From: Bog-473 sp963840245
GTDB taxonomy: Bacteria; Actinomycetota; Acidimicrobiia; Acidimicrobiales; RAAP-2
DNA length: 64,000 nucleotides
Assembly: GCA_963840245.1 (NCBI GenBank)
Contig: CAWIYI010000044.1
Coordinates: 1 to 64,000, forward strand
Direction of reading: 5' to 3'
This document shows, one piece after another, positions 63,338 to 64,000 of the stretch. Both the position numbers and the translations under genes were made by a program. How positions within the stretch are numbered: position 1 is the first letter of the stretch; each line of letters opens with the position of its first letter. Under the pieces are notes generated by a model that did no database searches, had not been told where the DNA came from, and saw only the letters and a list, made by a program, of their open reading frames with translations.

Positions 63338-63445
63338 TTGGATGATCTGAGCGGCAAAGTGGCCGTCGTCAGCGGGGGAGCGGCCGGCATCGGCCGCGGC
63401 ATCACCGAGGCGCCGGGGCAGCTTCCCCCGGCGGCGCTGAGCTGA
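63338..63445 (+). pseudogene. N-terminal remnant of an SDR gene
   Basis: A TTG start leads to DDLSGKVAVVSGGAAGIGRG, an unmistakable SDR Rossmann opening with the GxxxGxG motif. After ITEA it ends at once in PGQLPPAALS and a stop. An in-frame internal deletion of an SDR gene would explain a kept start and a kept TGATG overlap with the next gene. Confidence 0.6.
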
Positions 63446-64000
63446 TGTCCGTCACCGCGCCGGAGAGAGCTCGTTACACGATCGTCTCGGCCGACGGCCA
63501 CGCCGGCGGGGACATCCAGGACTACCGGCCGTACCTGGCCAGCCGCTGGCACGACGAATTCGACGCCTGGGCCGCCCAGTACGTGAATCCCTACGCGGAC
63601 CTCCTCGCGCCGATCGCCTACCGAAGCTGGGACAGCGGCCGGCGCCTGGCCGAGACGGAATCCGACGGCATCGCGGCCGAAGTGCTCTTCCCCAACACCG
63701 TGCCGCCCTTCTTCGCCGAGGGGAACCTCGTCGCCCTGCCGCCGTCACCCGAGGACTACGAGCGGCGCTGGGCCGGGGTGCAGGCCCACAACCGCTGGCT
63801 GGCCGACTTCTGCGCGGCCACGCCGGGCCGACGGGCCGGCATCGTCCAGGTCTTCGCCAACGACATGGACGACGCGGTGGCCGAGGTGCGCTGGGCCGCC
63901 GCCACCTTCGACCCGTTCGGGGGCATTCTCCTGCCCTCCATCCCGCCCAACTCCCACCTGCCACCGCTGTGGGAGGACCACTACGAGCCGCTGTGGCAGG
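63445..64000 (+). CDS. Amidohydrolase family protein (start only)
   Basis: The first 185 codons of a gene that runs off the window. It begins MSVTAPERARYTIVSADGHA, where ADGHA is the first metal-binding motif (usually DxH) of amidohydrolase-2 enzymes, followed by YRSWDSGRRLAETESDGIAA, LFPNTVPPFF and AHNRWLADFCA. Such enzymes hydrolyse or decarboxylate aromatic and acyl substrates. It overlaps the SDR remnant as TGATG. Confidence 0.85.
   Translation, partial: MSVTAPERARYTIVSADGHAGGDIQDYRPYLASRWHDEFDAWAAQYVNPYADLLAPIAYRSWDSGRRLAETESDGIAAEVLFPNTVPPFFAEGNLVALPPSPEDYERRWAGVQAHNRWLADFCAATPGRRAGIVQVFANDMDDAVAEVRWAAATFDPFGGILLPSIPPNSHLPPLWEDHYEPLWQ

Noticed and set aside
62911..63345. 144-codon plus-strand ORF
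   Set aside because: Its composition is Arg/Ser/Pro-rich without a family motif or ribosome site, as expected for chance ORFs at high GC.

Overview
This is a high-GC window from an actinobacterium (Actinomycetota). The signs are DUF3039 and DUF2630 proteins, a PimB-type mannosyltransferase, a menaquinone-type methyltransferase/reductase pair, a class II (B12-dependent) ribonucleotide reductase, GTG/TTG starts and many 4-base ATGA/GTGA gene overlaps. An Acidimicrobiia-like lineage is plausible but is inference. There is no rRNA and no CRISPR array.

Layout. 1-2.9 kb: a UbiA-like membrane protein and UbiE, divergent from a geranylgeranyl-reductase-like flavoprotein. 2.9-7.1 kb: a GAF-GGDEF-EAL c-di-GMP enzyme and an MFS transporter. 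7.3-8.0 kb: seven tandem 91-92 bp repeats, each carrying on the minus strand a strong Shine-Dalgarno sequence and a conserved 10-codon ORF. 8.5-11.2 kb: a secreted NHL-propeller protein and a Tat-exported phospholipase C-like enzyme. 11.3-15.1 kb: a sulfate ABC importer (cysA, cysW, cysT, sbp). 15.4-19.9 kb: a carbohydrate ABC importer. 20-23.2 kb: DUF3039, Lon and DUF2630. 23.4-27.4 kb: a large membrane protein and a K+ channel with two RCK domains, split by several frameshifts.

27.5-32.8 kb is an island at the 3' end of a tRNA-Met(CAT) gene, bounded by a 39 bp direct repeat of the tRNA end. It holds fragments of surface-repeat genes, tiny overlapping ORFs, foreign-looking codon use and A-rich low-complexity stretches that look like consensus errors. 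No integrase is readable.

32.8-40.1 kb: rhodanese, PH/SHOCT membrane protein, several small proteins, a GT4 mannosyltransferase, SRPBCC protein, ROK kinase, luciferase-like oxidoreductase and aminotransferase. 40.2-46.4 kb is the most interesting metabolic block: an acyltransferase-3 protein, a histidine phosphatase, phosphosulfolactate synthase (ComA), a VOC protein, an AMP-forming acyl-CoA/acid ligase and a second acyltransferase-3 protein. The last four overlap in a translationally coupled row. The set suggests a route that makes sulfolactate from PEP and sulfite and activates it for transfer to a lipid or glycan, fed by the sulfate importer. 46.3-49.3 kb: SGNH hydrolase, SMP-30 lactonase, PlsC-like acyltransferase, ACT protein. 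49.3-51.8 kb: SDR-QueA-(SufR-like regulator) operon with a palindrome over its promoter. 52-55.7 kb: a giant Ig-repeat surface protein. 55.8-61.8 kb: glpK divergent from nrdJ, which carries a LAGLIDADG intein in its NPCSEY motif and an NrdR-box-like palindrome upstream. 62-64 kb: a membrane protein, an SDR remnant and the start of an amidohydrolase.

Quality warning. At least ten probable single-base frameshifts fall after 25 kb, including one in nrdJ and one in glpK, and none is evident between about 8 and 25 kb. Consensus indel error is more likely than wholesale gene decay, so gene models there should be read across the frameshifts.
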